From the NCBI GenBank assembly GCA_936440205.1, contig OW387146.1, forward strand, positions 24,180,458 through 24,244,457: a DNA stretch of 64,000 nucleotides. Reading direction: 5' to 3'. The position numbers and the translations under genes were made by a program. The notes beneath the pieces were generated by a model, which was not told the origin of the DNA, did not search any database, and saw only the letters and a list, made by a program, of their open reading frames with translations. The DNA is from Lepidonotus clava. Taxonomy: Eukaryota; Annelida; Polychaeta; Phyllodocida; Polynoidae. Below, piece after piece: positions 10,835-23,047 of this stretch (position 1 is the first letter of the stretch; every line of letters begins with the position of its first letter).

Positions 10835-11655
10835 GAATATTGCAATCGTGAATGAAATATGTGTCCGAAAAAGCATGTGCAAATAATCTTAATTGTAAGT
10901 GCTATCATCGTTGAATACATTTTTTGAAGTCAGTAGGGCTGTGAAGGTAATGTCCGTTTGAGGAAACTAAATAGGACATTCTGCTTTCAGTAACTTTTTA
11001 AAACCATATATATCATTCACAAAGATACAAAGGCTGGTAATCGTGTATTAATCATGGTTCTATTGTTATACCTATCTACAGCACATTTAACAGCTACCTA
11101 AGTTCAATCTAAAACTAAGATTTGTTATTGAAGATTTTTGCCAAGCACAAGCACTACCAATACCCATACTCTTTCAAAATTGACCTTCCTTCCGCTATTT
11201 CACACTTACCAATATTATCATACAAGAACTGAAAACCTATTCATTGGCAGAATTTTACAACTTGTATAATAAGAACACAATAGCTTACTTCTATTTAACG
11301 TTTGACGCTTGTCAAAAATTTCATGGCCTCAAACTATTTGGTGTAGTGGGGGTTGAGGTGCAAAGTGGACATTAGTGTAAATGGCATGCCGAGCCAAGGC
11401 CTGCTGGATCAATAACAGTAGACGTGTTTTTATTTATTGAATCAATATCGCCGCAAAGCCATCTGCACATTTCGATCTGGAGCCGAATTACAGTAAATTC
11501 CCAGATTTTTGGAAGACCTTACGGGTTTCTACGTTTTATATAAGATCTTGAGCTTATTCAATTGATTGTTTAATCATGTTAGATTTGGATCTCAAATAAT
11601 GATGGAATTGATTAGGGACAATTTGCGGTCATGATTAGGTCCATTTACATGGTAC

Positions 11656-11690
<35 letters not shown>

Positions 11691-13535
11691 CACACACGCA
11701 TACACACGTATGTCTGCTGCACATAATATATACAAGCGTATAGTCGTTAACCGTCATCCTATTTGTGTTTTGCTAATCCTTTCCTGAAGCTGTGTTTGTA
11801 TATTAAACGTCAGACAAACCATTGTCAAACGTAATAGTGTGGTTAATGTAATTTCTAAGGGATGATCAGAAGTGAATAAGGAATATCCTATACAAGGTTG
11901 GCATAAGCCAGGAGCTGTATTTCACCTCTTTTATTGTGAAAGTTCTTTTTAAGTAGAAAAGAAATTTGCCTTTTGGTTGATTGTTTGCATGTTCGGATCA
12001 AAGGATTTCACGCCTTACTAAACTATACGGATCCATTAGTCTAAAAGGATTTAAGATCTTGTCACATATCTCCGAACACAAAGTATAAAGAAAAGTAAAA
12101 CATTTAATAGAATATGTGCAGGGGGACAGGACTCCTGTCCGCTCAAAAATAGAACACCCAAGTAAAAAATACAGATTTGAACTAAAAATGGAAGGATGGC
12201 GTTAGCACCAGTACTGTTACCCATGCCTTCCTGAAATCTCTGATTTACTTTTGTTGTGACAATACACGGGTAACACAAGATTATCGTTAATCTCCATGTA
12301 TCCTGTGTCTTGTCTGCATGGTGTCAGTCAGATACAATTCTGATAAGATAAAGCATGTAGAGATGTTGCATGAACATAGTGTTTCCTATCTCACTAAAAG
12401 TGGACTGAGGACCATGTCTGTGAAAAGTCGCTATTCACAATAATCTATCAATTTTTGGATACTTTACAATTAATGAATTACAACATTCAAACATCTTGGT
12501 CATGTAAGCATATCTGCAAAAGGCTTATAATTATAATACACAGGTACAGAGAATCAGAATGTGGACAAGAAAAATAGACCAATATCCATGTGGCTTACTG
12601 TATGGATGTTCATAACCCCCAAAGATTTCTCACTGGTAACATTATAAATACAAACAATCTTTCAACCCCTCAGGGTTGAAGCATTTCAAATGCTACCCAT
12701 CGGTGTGTTAAAAGAGCATGTCACCCTATAAGTGCACCTTTTCAAAAACTAGGGGATTTACAGTACCAAAAGGGAAGGGATTGAGCCTAGCAACACTCAG
12801 AAGGGGGGGAGGTCTGAGTGGGGGGACTGGGCCTAAAGCAAGGGGCAGAGTACTACAAGGGACTAACAGCAAGGAAAGTCTGTGAGAAGGGGAAGGGAAC
12901 TGCCAAAGTGGCCCTTCTCAAGGATATAACTTCTATACTGTTAAAGGTTTTCCACTTTAACAGGTGACAGGATGACAGGTAGGGAAATTGTTAATTATGC
13001 GTGTGTAATATGATTATTCAATCATGTGTTATAATGTATACTTTTTGTGCATTGGACTCGTAAGAATATATAAGTAGGAGGCAAGTTTATCAATCTGATA
13101 ATGTCCATGTGATTGTTTAGCATCCTTTTAATGCTGCAAACCTCATTTTATTGGTGCAATGACAGCCATAGTACTTTACATTTATTCGAAAGACACTTAG
13201 TGTGACTTAATACGTAATATGATCGGATGTTCTCGTCATATACTGAATGGCCTTACAAATGTCATTACCCTCTAAGTAAATTTCAAATAATGAGGGTTCC
13301 TATGCTGCAAAAAGTAAGATAAATAGTACATGACAAGTCGATAGACTTTGAATCTGTTTGATTAAGATAAGAATGGCCCGACTCTATACATGCGTATAAC
13401 AAAGGCAACAGATACAATTTTAAGCAGTTAGGAATCATCTAATTTAGTTTAATTTTCAAAATATGTAAGCAAATGCATATTTACCAACATTAAAGATGCA
13501 CGCGGTATGCACTCACCATTTAAAACAAGAGTGTA
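10835..13535. other. Non-coding; only a CA microsatellite
   Basis: No exon was recognised on either strand. The stretch contains a (CA)n tract at 11,653-11,697 and a purine-rich patch near 12,770-12,900. Confidence 0.4.
11653..11697. repeat. (CA)n microsatellite
   Basis: About 45 bases of ACACAC with one interruption. Confidence 0.9.
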
Positions 13536-13539
13536 TAAT

Positions 13540-14107
13540 TACGTTAAGGATAGACAACACCTCTCAGGGCGCCATTTGTCTAGTTATAGTATATCTATAT
13601 AGTGCATATCAAATGGTGAAGCTCAATATTCTCTATCTTTTCATATAAAGTATTTTGTGATCACTTCATAATTTCAAAAGCAAAGGGTAAAATGGATTTT
13701 TCACTTTTATTTTTAAACATAAATATCTCAGTAACTACTCAAGCTGTACAATAAAATTTAGTCTGCTTGTCAATAAGGTTATCATAGATGGAAGCGTGTC
13801 CCAGTTTCCTTATTTAGGCCTCCCCTCCAAATGAATATTTTCTATATGCTGTGAATATTTCATATTTTTTCATCAAAGACTAAGTGAGATATCCATGTTA
13901 AAAAAACACATTTGTTTTTGCATTCCCGGCATACTCATTCAGGCAATTCTCAACACATTATATTATCAGTTATATGGGTAGATAGGGTCATCAAAAGAGT
14001 ATTTGATGATATAAGACTCATAATCATACTCTAGATATGAAATAATATAGACCTATTTCAAGAGAGTCTCACGAATTGGCCGCTGAGAGGTGTTGTCTAT
14101 CGTTACC
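13540..14107. mobile_element. Non-autonomous TIR element, ATAGACAACACCTCTCAG ends
   Basis: The left end (ATAGACAACACCTCTCAGGG, about 13,550) recurs inverted at the right as CTGAGAGGTGTTGTCTATCG (about 14,083-14,102). The roughly 565-bp interior has no coding capacity. It is probably a MITE or an internally deleted DNA transposon. Confidence 0.6.
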
Positions 14108-14640
14108 AGGCGGGAATAGTTAATATATAGCACCAATAACCTCTTGCACGTTCAGTACAGTGACAGGCTAGAAGATAAGGATGTGTTGATGTATCTAAGC
14201 ACTACTGTAAATGGATAGAATTTATAGTTTTGATAGAGGCAAAGGATCAATTTACTTTCATATCCATAGTGATTTTTATGATATGCAAAATAAATTGAAT
14301 TTGAACACAATAATATATGATTAAACACGTGCCAAATATATATAATTATACACATAAAGATGATATCTATGTTAATACAATTGTATACAAAGATAAATGC
14401 ATGCACATTACGCTGTTCTAAGAGAAAGTACACCACTGAGTATGATATCAGCGATGTCCCAGGCATTCCAGTGTAGTGTGGATGCACTAGAATAACATGC
14501 AATTTAACACGTACACAACTTTATCTACTGATAAGCCCATAAGTGTAAACCACATAAATAATAATATCTAGTTATCATCTGCATTACATTTTCAGGTCAT
14601 GTATATTGGCCTGCCAATATTGTGAGAACCATAAATTATA
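14108..14640. other. Non-coding, nothing recognised
   Basis: A 116-codon minus-strand open frame (14,152-14,502) has AT-driven, low-complexity content (many Ile, Tyr, His) and no domain resemblance. I treat it as chance. Confidence 0.4.
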
Positions 14641-14646
14641 CTTGAT

Positions 14647-14817
14647 CAGTGGCGGATTGGGGAGGGGAGGGGGAGGTGGAGGGCGCATGCCCTCCCCCCC
14701 TTTTCTTTTGCCAAATATTTACTTTCTAATGTAAAATTCTCGGACCCAGAGAGTCCAGTGGAAAATTTTATATCAAGGCGCCCCCCTCCCTTTTGAAAAC
14801 CTCTGGAGACGCTCCTG
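14647..14817. mobile_element. hAT-like MITE, nearly complete
   Basis: It begins CAGTGGCGGATTGGGGAG and ends CTCTGGAGACGCTCCTG, a diverged inverted match. The interior contains the family core GCCAAATATTTACTTTCTAA and GGACCCAGAGAGTCC. Confidence 0.65.
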
Positions 14818-16190
14818 TTGTTTGTCAAAATGGTAGCTAGCTAAATATTACATAGTATGCCAATGTTAAAATCTTACAATATTACTTGCAGATATGTATA
14901 CTTATTCTTATTCTAAGCAGGCAAAGTCGTATCGCTCAGTGTATACCATCTGGTTTTCTGAATAGACTGAATGCAGGTACTTGCGTGATCCAAGCTATCA
15001 AGCCATTTTACCTGAATAAAAGGCACTCGTAGTTCAAAAATAGAATGGCAGGTGCCGGCATACGAGCTCTAGCTATATTCATGTTGACAAATAACACAAC
15101 GTTACGGCATTTCTAGTGAACTGATAAGTAATGAAAATGCCATGTATAATGAAAGTGCTAATGAAAGATTCAAGTATCTATCTGCTTATTGTGACATGCT
15201 TGAACATAATTCTTGAACATAATTTATGACTCCTTAACCAGTGCTTAACTTAGCCTGGTTAGAAGGTTATATGAAAACAGGGTTTGATCTTGCCCTATAT
15301 ATTATATTACGTTGTATTTGCATACTGTCATATCTGATTACCTTATTGTTCTAATAATTATTCTACAAGGAAGAACATACATGTAATGATTGTGGTTAAA
15401 TAAATAAGTAAATAGACAAAAAAAGTAAATCATAGATGTTATACAACCGCCTTAATTGAGGTACCTGTCAATTAATGGTTTGAGTAATCTTACATTTCAC
15501 ACTGAAATAGATGTGAATGAGACAGGAATAAAGTTAGACCAAAGCGAGATGTACTGTTGTTGTGCCGGACATCACTAGCAATATCTCTTCCCAATGTGTA
15601 ATGGTTCTATATTTTCTAGGATAAGCTTCAACTAATAATATTCAACCAAAGGCAGAAATTTGTCTGAGATCCAGTTTTATTTAAACACAGGTTCACTATA
15701 ACAAATCTCTTTAAACCAACAAGATAGCCTAACCTGACTCGCCAGAGTAGGTGAAGATGGTAAAACACACTCAGGGATTTACTAAAAGAGTGACATAACC
15801 ATAGAGGTGTTTTACAGGTGTTGTAAAGTAATGCCACTTTGTGGCTTAAAGTACAAAACTTAGGTATGAAATAACATTACAAGATCATACAGTATAACAA
15901 CTTACACATTTTGATGCAAAAATGAAGATACCACATGTCATATTTAGAATAATATTAACGAAACACACCCATAATAGATGTGAACAACACTCAAAATGAG
16001 TTTCTCCCAAATAACACCAGGGGGAGCCGGTTGCAACACAGTTTTGCACCAAATTTAGAGTAACTAGCAACAATAATACCTAAATAGAAGTACAAACATT
16101 TTGATACACATAGGTGGCATAGTTTGGCATAATAAACATGTGTATTAATGCCACAGAAATAGTGTAAAAAGCACTCCAACACTTGCCACA
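14818..16190. other. Non-coding, nothing recognised
   Basis: No exon or repeat that I can support. The stretch is AT-rich with scattered short open frames. Confidence 0.4.
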
Positions 16191-16194
16191 TGGC

Positions 16195-16445
16195 ACAGTT
16201 TGAATGTGAGTGGGAATTGCATTCCCCAAAATAAGTGTGAGTGTGAGTCACTTTTCACAAAGTGAATGTGAATGTGAATTGCACTCACAGAAGTGAAAGT
16301 GAATGCAAGTCACTTTTCACAAAGTGAATGTGAATGTGAATTGCACTCACAGAAGTGAAAGTGAATGCAACTCACATTCTCAAAATGAGTGTGAATGTTA
16401 ATTGCATTCCCAAAATGAATGTGAAATGTGATTCACATTACTCAA
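16195..16445. repeat. GTGAATGT-rich minisatellite, 62-bp period
   Basis: A 62-bp unit starting GTCACTTTTCACAAAGTGAA repeats at 16,247 and 16,309, with more degenerate GAATGTGAATTGCA units on both sides. The words GTGAATGTGAATTGCACTCAC are partly self-complementary. It lies about 200 bp upstream of the glycosyltransferase-like coding exon. Confidence 0.75.
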
Positions 16446-16469
16446 AACTATGTCTATTACAAATGTACC

Positions 16470-16595
16470 GCTGAAGAAGGAGGACAACTTTTCTGGGCCA
16501 ATAGGTATCAGCCATTGGCTAACAGTGTAGCTCGCCATAACACTGATAACCTATTGCTGGTACCCAAAGACCAAGAAAAGTAATTCTCCTTCCTT
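16470..16595. mobile_element. Small foldback MITE just upstream of the coding exon
   Basis: The left part GAAGGAGGACAACTTTTCTG and AATAGGTATCAG are matched in inverted form by CTGATAACCTATT and AAGTAATTCTCCTTCCTTC. It ends about 60 bp before the splice acceptor at 16,655-16,656. Confidence 0.5.
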
Positions 16596-16656
16596 CTGAT
16601 TGCTTTTTATTAGAAGAGGTTCATGGAAAGGCTAATCAAGCTATTTATCTTTTCAG

Positions 16657-17904
16657 AAAAAAGTAACATGGCGCCGGCTCCGGAGCGCTGCCTGCTCTTG
16701 CTGGCAGATGGCTGGCATACTTCGAGGGATGGCTTATACAATGTCAACCGCCAACTGGCACTCAGCCTTAGTAGGTTCTCTGGAGTGAGGGTATACTGTG
16801 CCCTGCTCACCTCACTCAACAAGGTCAAGCCAGAAGACATCAAGGATGCTGACAACCATAATGTCAAGCTCATTGGCACAGAATCCAACTCCAAGAACCT
16901 CTACAAGGATTTCAATACCGATCCGAAAGCCGTGTTCCCGAACCTGTTCCAGATGATCCCCGGAGTGACTCATATTATCGGTCATTCACCAATTACTGGA
17001 GAAGGGGCTGTCAAACTGAGGGAGAGTGTGTACAGGCATAGCAAGGTGTTGCTATTCTACCATGTCCTACCAGAGGACATTGAATGGCTTAGCAATGATG
17101 TACCATATGTTATTCCGACCGACACCGAGCTCGTAAAGCTCGCAGAACAGGCAGATGTGGTTTATTCAGTCACGGAGAAGCTCCATTGGCACTTCAGGGC
17201 TAAGTTCAGGAACAGGGCTTCCAAAAACATAGATCACAGGCTATTCCTCCCACAATCAACCAAAGAAATCTTTGAAGTCAAGCAAGAGCGATCAAAAGCA
17301 GCAGGCCAACCCACAGTTCTTGCACTCGGGTTTGGCTGCCCAGCCTCATGGCATGGTTTAGACATTGTAGCCTGTGCTGTGAATAAAGTAGCACTTGCAA
17401 TGATGGACCAACCAGTTGCAGGACCCCTTCCCAAACTGATCATTGGCAATGTCCGCCCAGACCACCAAGAAGCAGTCAAGAAATATGTAGCACCATACTT
17501 GACAGTAGCCAATGTGTCAGTTGAGTACCACCCTTACTCTGGCATTGGTGATCTTCAGAAAGACCTTAAAGATTGCACTATGGCAATCCTACCTTGCAGG
17601 GCAGAACCTTATGGCAATCTTGCCCTGAGCTTCCTCAGTGCTGGAGTTCCTTGCCTCATTGCTGAGAACTGTGCGGTTTCTTCGCTTATCAAACATTTGA
17701 CTCCGGAACCGGAAAATATCCTGGTTCCGGTGACACCGTCGACTACTGCGGTTCGACAGGATGCGAGTGTCTGGAGAGACCGGATACTTCACATCCTCAA
17801 AGACCTGGATACTGCGCGAGACCAGGCTCTTCAGCTGAGGAATGCGCTAAGACGAGACGAATCAACCAAGGTCACCCATGACACAGTAGCCTGTTACTGT
17901 TTAG
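16657..17904 (+). CDS. Glycosyltransferase-like / TRADD-N-like protein, coding exon 1 (GT-B part)
   Basis: This exon encodes residues 1-412 plus one base. I place the start at ATG 16,668-16,670 (AACATGG, good context; MAPAPERC). The in-frame ATG at 16,623 sits before a splice acceptor (TTTATCTTTTCAG|AAAAAAG) and is probably intronic. Residues 6-170 form an N-terminal Rossmann-like half (LLLLADGWHTSRDGLYNVNR; GHSPITGEGA; YHVLPEDIEWL). Residues 215-360 form the second half (PTVLALGFGCPASWHG; AEPYGNLALSFLSAGVPCL). This is the GT4-like, GT-B fold found in some animal immune-type multidomain proteins. The E-x7-E motif is E313-x7-S321, so the second Glu is replaced and catalysis is doubtful. The exon ends at a GTGAGT donor in phase 1. 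High confidence it is a real exon; substrate unknown. Confidence 0.85.
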
Positions 17905-20900
17905 GTGAGTCTCAGCAATTATGATTTATATCAAAACAAAGTAAGATTTAAATACAATGCAGGGGTACACACAAAGATCATATTCCTGAAGAGATACAAA
18001 AATCAACCACCAAGTTCAAATTCAAGAAAGGAGTTAAGGGTCTCCAGCTCAAGTAGTAAACTACATAGAATTATGATTTCCATCTATCCCTGAGTAGGGG
18101 TAATGGTAACGTGGTCCACAATGATATCATTTGTAGACATATATTGCTCATCTCATACTTTTACATGACTGTTACAATGTTCATCCTTATATGTATGTTA
18201 AGAGGCTTGAAGAACATGTAACCACATGAAGCCTTGGATTTCAATTAAAAAAAATATCATTAGAGCTGTCTTTTATGGGGTTACCTGGGGCTAAACATAA
18301 CGGAAAAGTACATTGTGACCTGAAACAATCTTCCAGAATTAGTATAATTCATTATATAAAACTTGAAACTATAGCTGAATTTCCAATTTACAGAAATGAT
18401 ACCTGATGATAAACATTGTTATGGAGTCACAAGTGTTATGTATTAGTTTAAACAGGGTAACAGATATGGCAAAAGGCTAATGACATATCCACTTTTTCAA
18501 CGAAAGTATTGGATTAGTAGTCATCTATTATACTGATGAATACAGCTTATTTAGACTGCTCAACAAATTAGACTATTTTAGATATAATTATATGTAGGCC
18601 TATAGGAAAAAGTTTCAATAACTGAAGCTTATCGCCACACTAATAGCTTCTTGTGTAGAATATAAGCTACATTTGTAGGTAGTTGTTTTTATAGAATGAG
18701 TGTGGTAGCAGGGAATGAATGAAAGTGTATAGGGATTTCTTTTTAAACTGCGCCTCCCTTTTCTTCTTTCAAAAATCTTTTAATGAGCCTTGTCAGATAG
18801 GGTTATTACGGCAAACTAAAGGGATTGCCTTAATTGGCATTGGACATTAAATGAATTTTAAGCGTTTTGAGACTATTTTACATCAATGGGCTTTTTCTGG
18901 TGCAGCGTACTTACCATTGATGCCAACGACATGATGCGTCAAATTGGCCTTTCATTAAATGAAAATGGGACAGTCCATGGGCTCAATTAATCACAATGTA
19001 TGTGAGATTCCCTCGAATCAAGATGCTCATGAGCTATCAAGGTACACCACTCCTATAGAGCCATCATTTTGGATTCTACGCATACAAGCAATAGCCGTCA
19101 TTAGGTAACTCTAACAGTATCATACAATAAGGTTACCCAAAACAATTGACTTTTTGAGATATTAGGGAATATAATTCCAGGCCCTATGCCCATTCACCTT
19201 GTCTCCAAGAGTCTTTGAAATTTTCTGGTATGTGATTTCCTGAAATTTAGGCCCATAAACAATGCCGTTTCAATAGACGTTGTGCACATGATGTCACACA
19301 CCCCAAAATTGGATGGCAGCCATTTTGGTGATCAATATTAATGTATTATTATTCACAATTCTAAAGGAGCTATGGTGTAGATATTTGTTACTTTTGTCAA
19401 AAGTAAAACTTCATATGATTGTAAACAATCATTTTCCAAAAATTGTGGATATATTTGATAGCCACATGGGTGTGGTTACCACGTGGTTATCACCAAAATC
19501 TGGTCATGTGACTATGTCTGCACAAGGTCTATAGAATGTGACTAAAGCCCATATTCCACTGTGCGGCGGGGTAGCATTTGCGGTGGGCGATTTTGCAAGT
19601 TCAGGCCTAATTTGCGTTTCAGATACCCACATGTTGGTATCCACCACTGCAAGCATGCAATCCATGCAAAGAAAACTTATATAAATTCAATTGCGGTGGT
19701 ACTTGCGGTGGTACTTGCATAGCAAAACATCGCACAGTGGAATAGGCCTATGACATTAAGTAAAGGATAAAAGCGGCATTAGGTTGGTTATGCAATTTGG
19801 TAAAGAAGGCACGTTGTGTTTTCAAACTTTGAAATGAAAACATCTTGACGTAGGCCTATACCGTACCAATAGACCTCAATATGTTTTTAAATTTGCAGAT
19901 TAACAAATATACAATTCATGTTATATGGGCCCCTTTGCCTATAGGCCCCTATATGAACTTAAGTAATTAAATTAAATTCCTGTGACATATTAATGTTATT
20001 GTCAAAGTAATATAGGCCTATAGGCCTAGGCTAGGTCTACGTTGCCTCCAGGAAAAGGTAATTCAATGTATTTATGTCATGGCTAGATAAATAGGCCTAT
20101 AGAGTTGATTAAATAAAAAGGAAATAACAGGTGATTGGTTTGGACATTAATAAATAGGAAAAGGCCTATTTATTTTCATACCTCCTAATTACAAATCTCT
20201 AAAACTTAAAATCTGCCGTGATGTGAAGTGTGTGGTAGTTGAAATGTGAATGAATGACCGTTATGCATCTCCGATTTATACAGTGAGGGTACAACAAATG
20301 GTAGCGATGGCAATGGGGGCGATGGCCCCTCAGAAATAAATAATTTGATATAGGTATCACTATACAAATTTAATACATTCTCTTTGATTGTTTTTTCTCC
20401 AGGTGGCATCAAGCTCTACCACCACGTGTCCAACCTCGCCTTCAAGGTCGAAGAGGACAACGAGCTAGAACTTCCGGTCCTCAGAGCCTTGAACCGATTC
20501 GTCTCAGAAACCCTTCGCCAGTCGTGGCGACTCAAACATCACTCTCTCACTGACCCTGAAGACCTCCCGGACCTCCTCCCCAACGTGGAAGTCCCCTACG
20601 AAGACCTCATTCAAAAGGTCACCAACAAGATCGAAGAATACGATCGGCGAATCGTGGGGCTGGACCCAAAAAACGGAGCGTTCCTCGTTTACTGTCCGAC
20701 GCCATTTGCATTGTGTGACCTCTGGGCTATGTGTGACGTCATCAATGGGGGCTTGGTTCAGGGGCTGTTTTCTGGCGAATGTGGCGATGTGGTGGGGCAT
20801 TTTGGGCTAAAGGAGGCGAGTTTGGCGACTACTATGTCCGGGCCGGAGTTCTTGGCTTATAAAAAAGAGTTGTTGGCGACTGCTCGGCCCAAAACAGCAG

Positions 20901-20908
20901 CCTTCTAA
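16668..20908 (+). CDS. Two-exon gene: GT-B glycosyltransferase-like protein with TRADD-N-like C-terminus (580 aa)
   Basis: Exons 16,668-17,904 and 20,403-20,908 join in phase 1 (TTAG|GTGAGT ... TTTTTTCTCCAG|GTGGC) and end at TAA. The product has no signal peptide or membrane segment, so it should be cytosolic. The order is a GT-B glycosyltransferase-like region, a helical linker (residues 417-495) and a region at about 500-570 that resembles the TRADD N-terminal domain. That fold is known in metazoans and bacteria from apoptosis and immune-type proteins. I infer an adaptor or sensor role, with the GT-B part as a ligand-binding or modified-enzyme module. Coding exon 2 is visibly richer in G and C than its surroundings. 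A 5' UTR exon must lie upstream, possibly at 600-690. The fusion is clear from the exon phase; the function is inference. Confidence 0.75.
17905..20402 (+). other. Intron of the GT-B/TRADD-N-like gene
   Basis: The borders are canonical GTGAGT and CTCCAG. The intron holds a dispersed element (19,541-19,750), several TAGGCCTATA words, and no further exon that I can support. Confidence 0.75.
19541..19750. mobile_element. Foldback MITE, CCATATTCCACTGTGCG...CGCACAGTGGAATAGG
   Basis: The ends are inverted matches (ATTCCACTGTGCGG and CGCACAGTGGAAT). The interior GCGGTGGTACTTGCGGTGG is internally repeated and related to 2515-2755. Confidence 0.6.
20403..20908 (+). CDS. Glycosyltransferase-like / TRADD-N-like protein, terminal exon
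   Basis: This exon completes the split Gly codon and encodes residues 413-580, then TAA. Residues 413-500 look helical (LRALNRFVSETLRQSWR; EDLIQKVTNKIEEYDRR). Residues 502-570 contain GAFLVYCPTPFALCDLW, GGLVQGLF, FGLKEASLATTM and FLAYKKELL. That order matches the TRADD-N pattern of strand, a xCPTxxALxxLW helix, GxLxxxF, xGLxxxxLxxxI and EFxxxxxEL as I recall it. Alternatives are another small alpha/beta adaptor fold. Confidence 0.8.
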
Positions 20909-22110
20909 TGACTAGGCCCCTAATGTGTCTGTACCAATAGTTAATGATATTTCAGTAATTGTGATTGGCCTGCAAATTTCTATTTATTATGATTTATAAA
21001 ACGGAGATTCAGAGCTGCACGAAACACCATTATACCCCTTGTCAATAGGAGACAACAGGATGAGACAGCAGGATCCGATGAAAGGTATTAGAATACCCTA
21101 TTAAATACCTATTCAATAATTGAGTGCCCCCTAGTGCGTCAACGAATTATTATTGCATCACTTGTTTGCCTTTAGGCTTATATTGGTAGAAATATAACTA
21201 TTTCTGGTTCTAAAACAGTAGATTATAATAGATTCATTTCAGAGGCGGAATTTGATAACAGTACTGATAATGACACTAGGATAATGGCCTTATCCAATTG
21301 CTTTGCACCTATAGGCAGATATCTGCAGCATAACATGTGAATCGGTAAGAGAGTTCTTTTGGTACTTTCTGATAATTATGGAGATAGAATTTGCCGATAT
21401 AAAATAGTATTCATTTGATGATGATAATTAATATAAGACAAATATATATTAATATGGCTGGTTGTGGAGAAGTCTCGGTGTGGAAGTCAAGAATTCAATT
21501 GGAATCCATCCAATGCTTTGACGTAGTAGAACGTTCTAATAAGGCTGCAGAACGTTATTAGAACGTCACAGAACGTTAATGCATACTATAGCTATCGATC
21601 CATAAGGTATTATCTTGGCCTTCAGCTTTAAAAAAAAAGGATTTATTTTTATTTTTCCATCCTTTGAACAGTCTGTTGAAATAAAACCTTACGTTATGAC
21701 AAATTTCTACTTTGCTACATGCACGTCTGTTCCGTAGGCCCCTATATTCTCTGTTGTTTTAGGCCTATATTGCTTAGAATATGAACCAAGTAGAATACGC
21801 CTTAAAGCAAAAAGCTTTGACTGTGATATTGAATTAATTAGAGAATATTGTGGTTTATATGTTCTTATGAACATCTAATATCTTACCTTATATAACTTCA
21901 CATACCGGTTAGAAATCTGCTTATCTATATAGATAGCTGTGAGAAGACTTTGTGCAAATGTGATAGTTCTATTTAGGGACTCTTATCTTTATCTTGGTAT
22001 CTGTATATTATCGATCGTCGATTTCTGTAGAATAAAACGTTAAAAATAAAGGGCTCTTGTCACTCTCTCCTTTCAGGCTTGTTTTTCCCCCAAGTCGAGT
22101 CTGCCATTTC
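20909..22110. other. 3' flank of the GT-B/TRADD-N-like gene
   Basis: Possible polyadenylation signals (AATAAA) occur near 21,680, 22,032 and 22,045. An AACGTTCTA-rich patch lies at 21,525-21,580. No other coding sequence was seen. Confidence 0.4.
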
Positions 22111-22114
22111 AATT

Positions 22115-22333
22115 GTAAAGCCCTGTTTCCACCAGCCGATTTTACTACCGATTTGTTGGTATTTCATTACTTTTAACTAGCAATTATAACAAAAGACTAT
22201 GTATCTTACATATCATTTTAAAGGTAATTAAAAACCTTTCCTAGTGGTATATAAAATGTTCATGATTAACTAATATTTCGACTGCCGATTTTTTAAATCG
22301 GTTGTAAAATCGGTTGGGGGAAACAGGGCTTAA
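22115..22333. mobile_element. Foldback MITE, AAGCCCTGTTTCC...GGAAACAGGGCTTAA
   Basis: The termini AAAGCCCTGTTTCCACC and GGGGAAACAGGGCTTAA are inverted repeats. The arms also carry GCCGATTTTA and its complement, as in the copy at 59,021-59,238. Confidence 0.65.
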
Positions 22334-22404
22334 AGACGCAGTTTGTTGACTCTTAAAAGCAAATCTTCAAGTATTTTACAATAAATACATATAACCAACC
22401 AAGA

Positions 22405-22560
22405 AGGGAGTACAAGGGTGGTTATCACCCCGAGCTGGGACCCCGATATCAGCCCGAGGCCAGGGCCCGAAGGGCCGGCCGAGGGCTGATATCGGGGTCC
22501 CGGCGAGGGGTGATAACCGCCCGAGTACTCTCTTCGCGGTTGGTTATGGATTTATTATAC
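22405..22560. mobile_element. GC-rich long-hairpin element
   Basis: The left arm GGTTATCACCCCGAGCTGGG and CCCCGATATCAGCCC are mirrored by GGGCTGATATCGGGG and CGAGGGGTGATAACC, with a short GGGCCCGAAGGGCC-type loop. It can fold into an almost continuous stem of about 60 bp. GC content is far above the surroundings. Confidence 0.7.
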
Positions 22561-22796
22561 CTTTTCTGTTAGATCTGAGCTCCCCAGAAAGGATGCACAG
22601 CAATCAGTGATGGTGGGACTGTGATGCTGCACATTTTTTTATGTTTTTTTTTCATATAACTCTTTTGATATCCATCAAATCTACAAACAGTAAGCAGTAA
22701 AATGTAGCTAGGAACGTTGTGCAGATAATGCAAATGTTAGATTTTTTAATTCTTAATGATTTCATTTTTTCATGAATTTTAGAAAAATAAAAAGTT

Positions 22797-22915
22797 TCTG
22801 TATCACACTGCAGTGTGATACAAGGCTGGTTATCACCCAGGTTTGTATCGCCCTGAGTTAAACTCTTAACTACTAACCTTGTATCACACTGAGGTATAAT
22901 AAAACATGGTCTCAT
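22797..22915. repeat. Palindromic GTATCACACTG element
   Basis: TGTATCACACTGCAGTGTGATACA (22,799-22,822) is a perfect palindrome. CTTGTATCACACTGAGGTATAATAAAA repeats the motif at about 22,880. The segment between has GGTTATCACCCAGG, the same word as the hairpin element at 22,405. Probably a relic of that family. Confidence 0.5.
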
Positions 22916-23047
22916 TTGATAAACGGCCTTCAGTGGTATCAGCAAGGATACCACATTATCAAATGGCAGTTCGCTATTAAGTAGGCCTATACTGATCAAA
23001 CTGATTGCAATATCTTAAGTTTGAGTATGATATTGCGTGGGCATACA

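Noticed and set aside
14152-14502. 116-codon minus-strand frame
   Set aside because: AT-driven composition, no motif, no splice context.
16623-16667. Upstream in-frame ATG of the GT-B protein
   Set aside because: A polypyrimidine tract and CAG lie between it and the ATG at 16,668, and the extra residues are hydrophobic and do not fit the family start.
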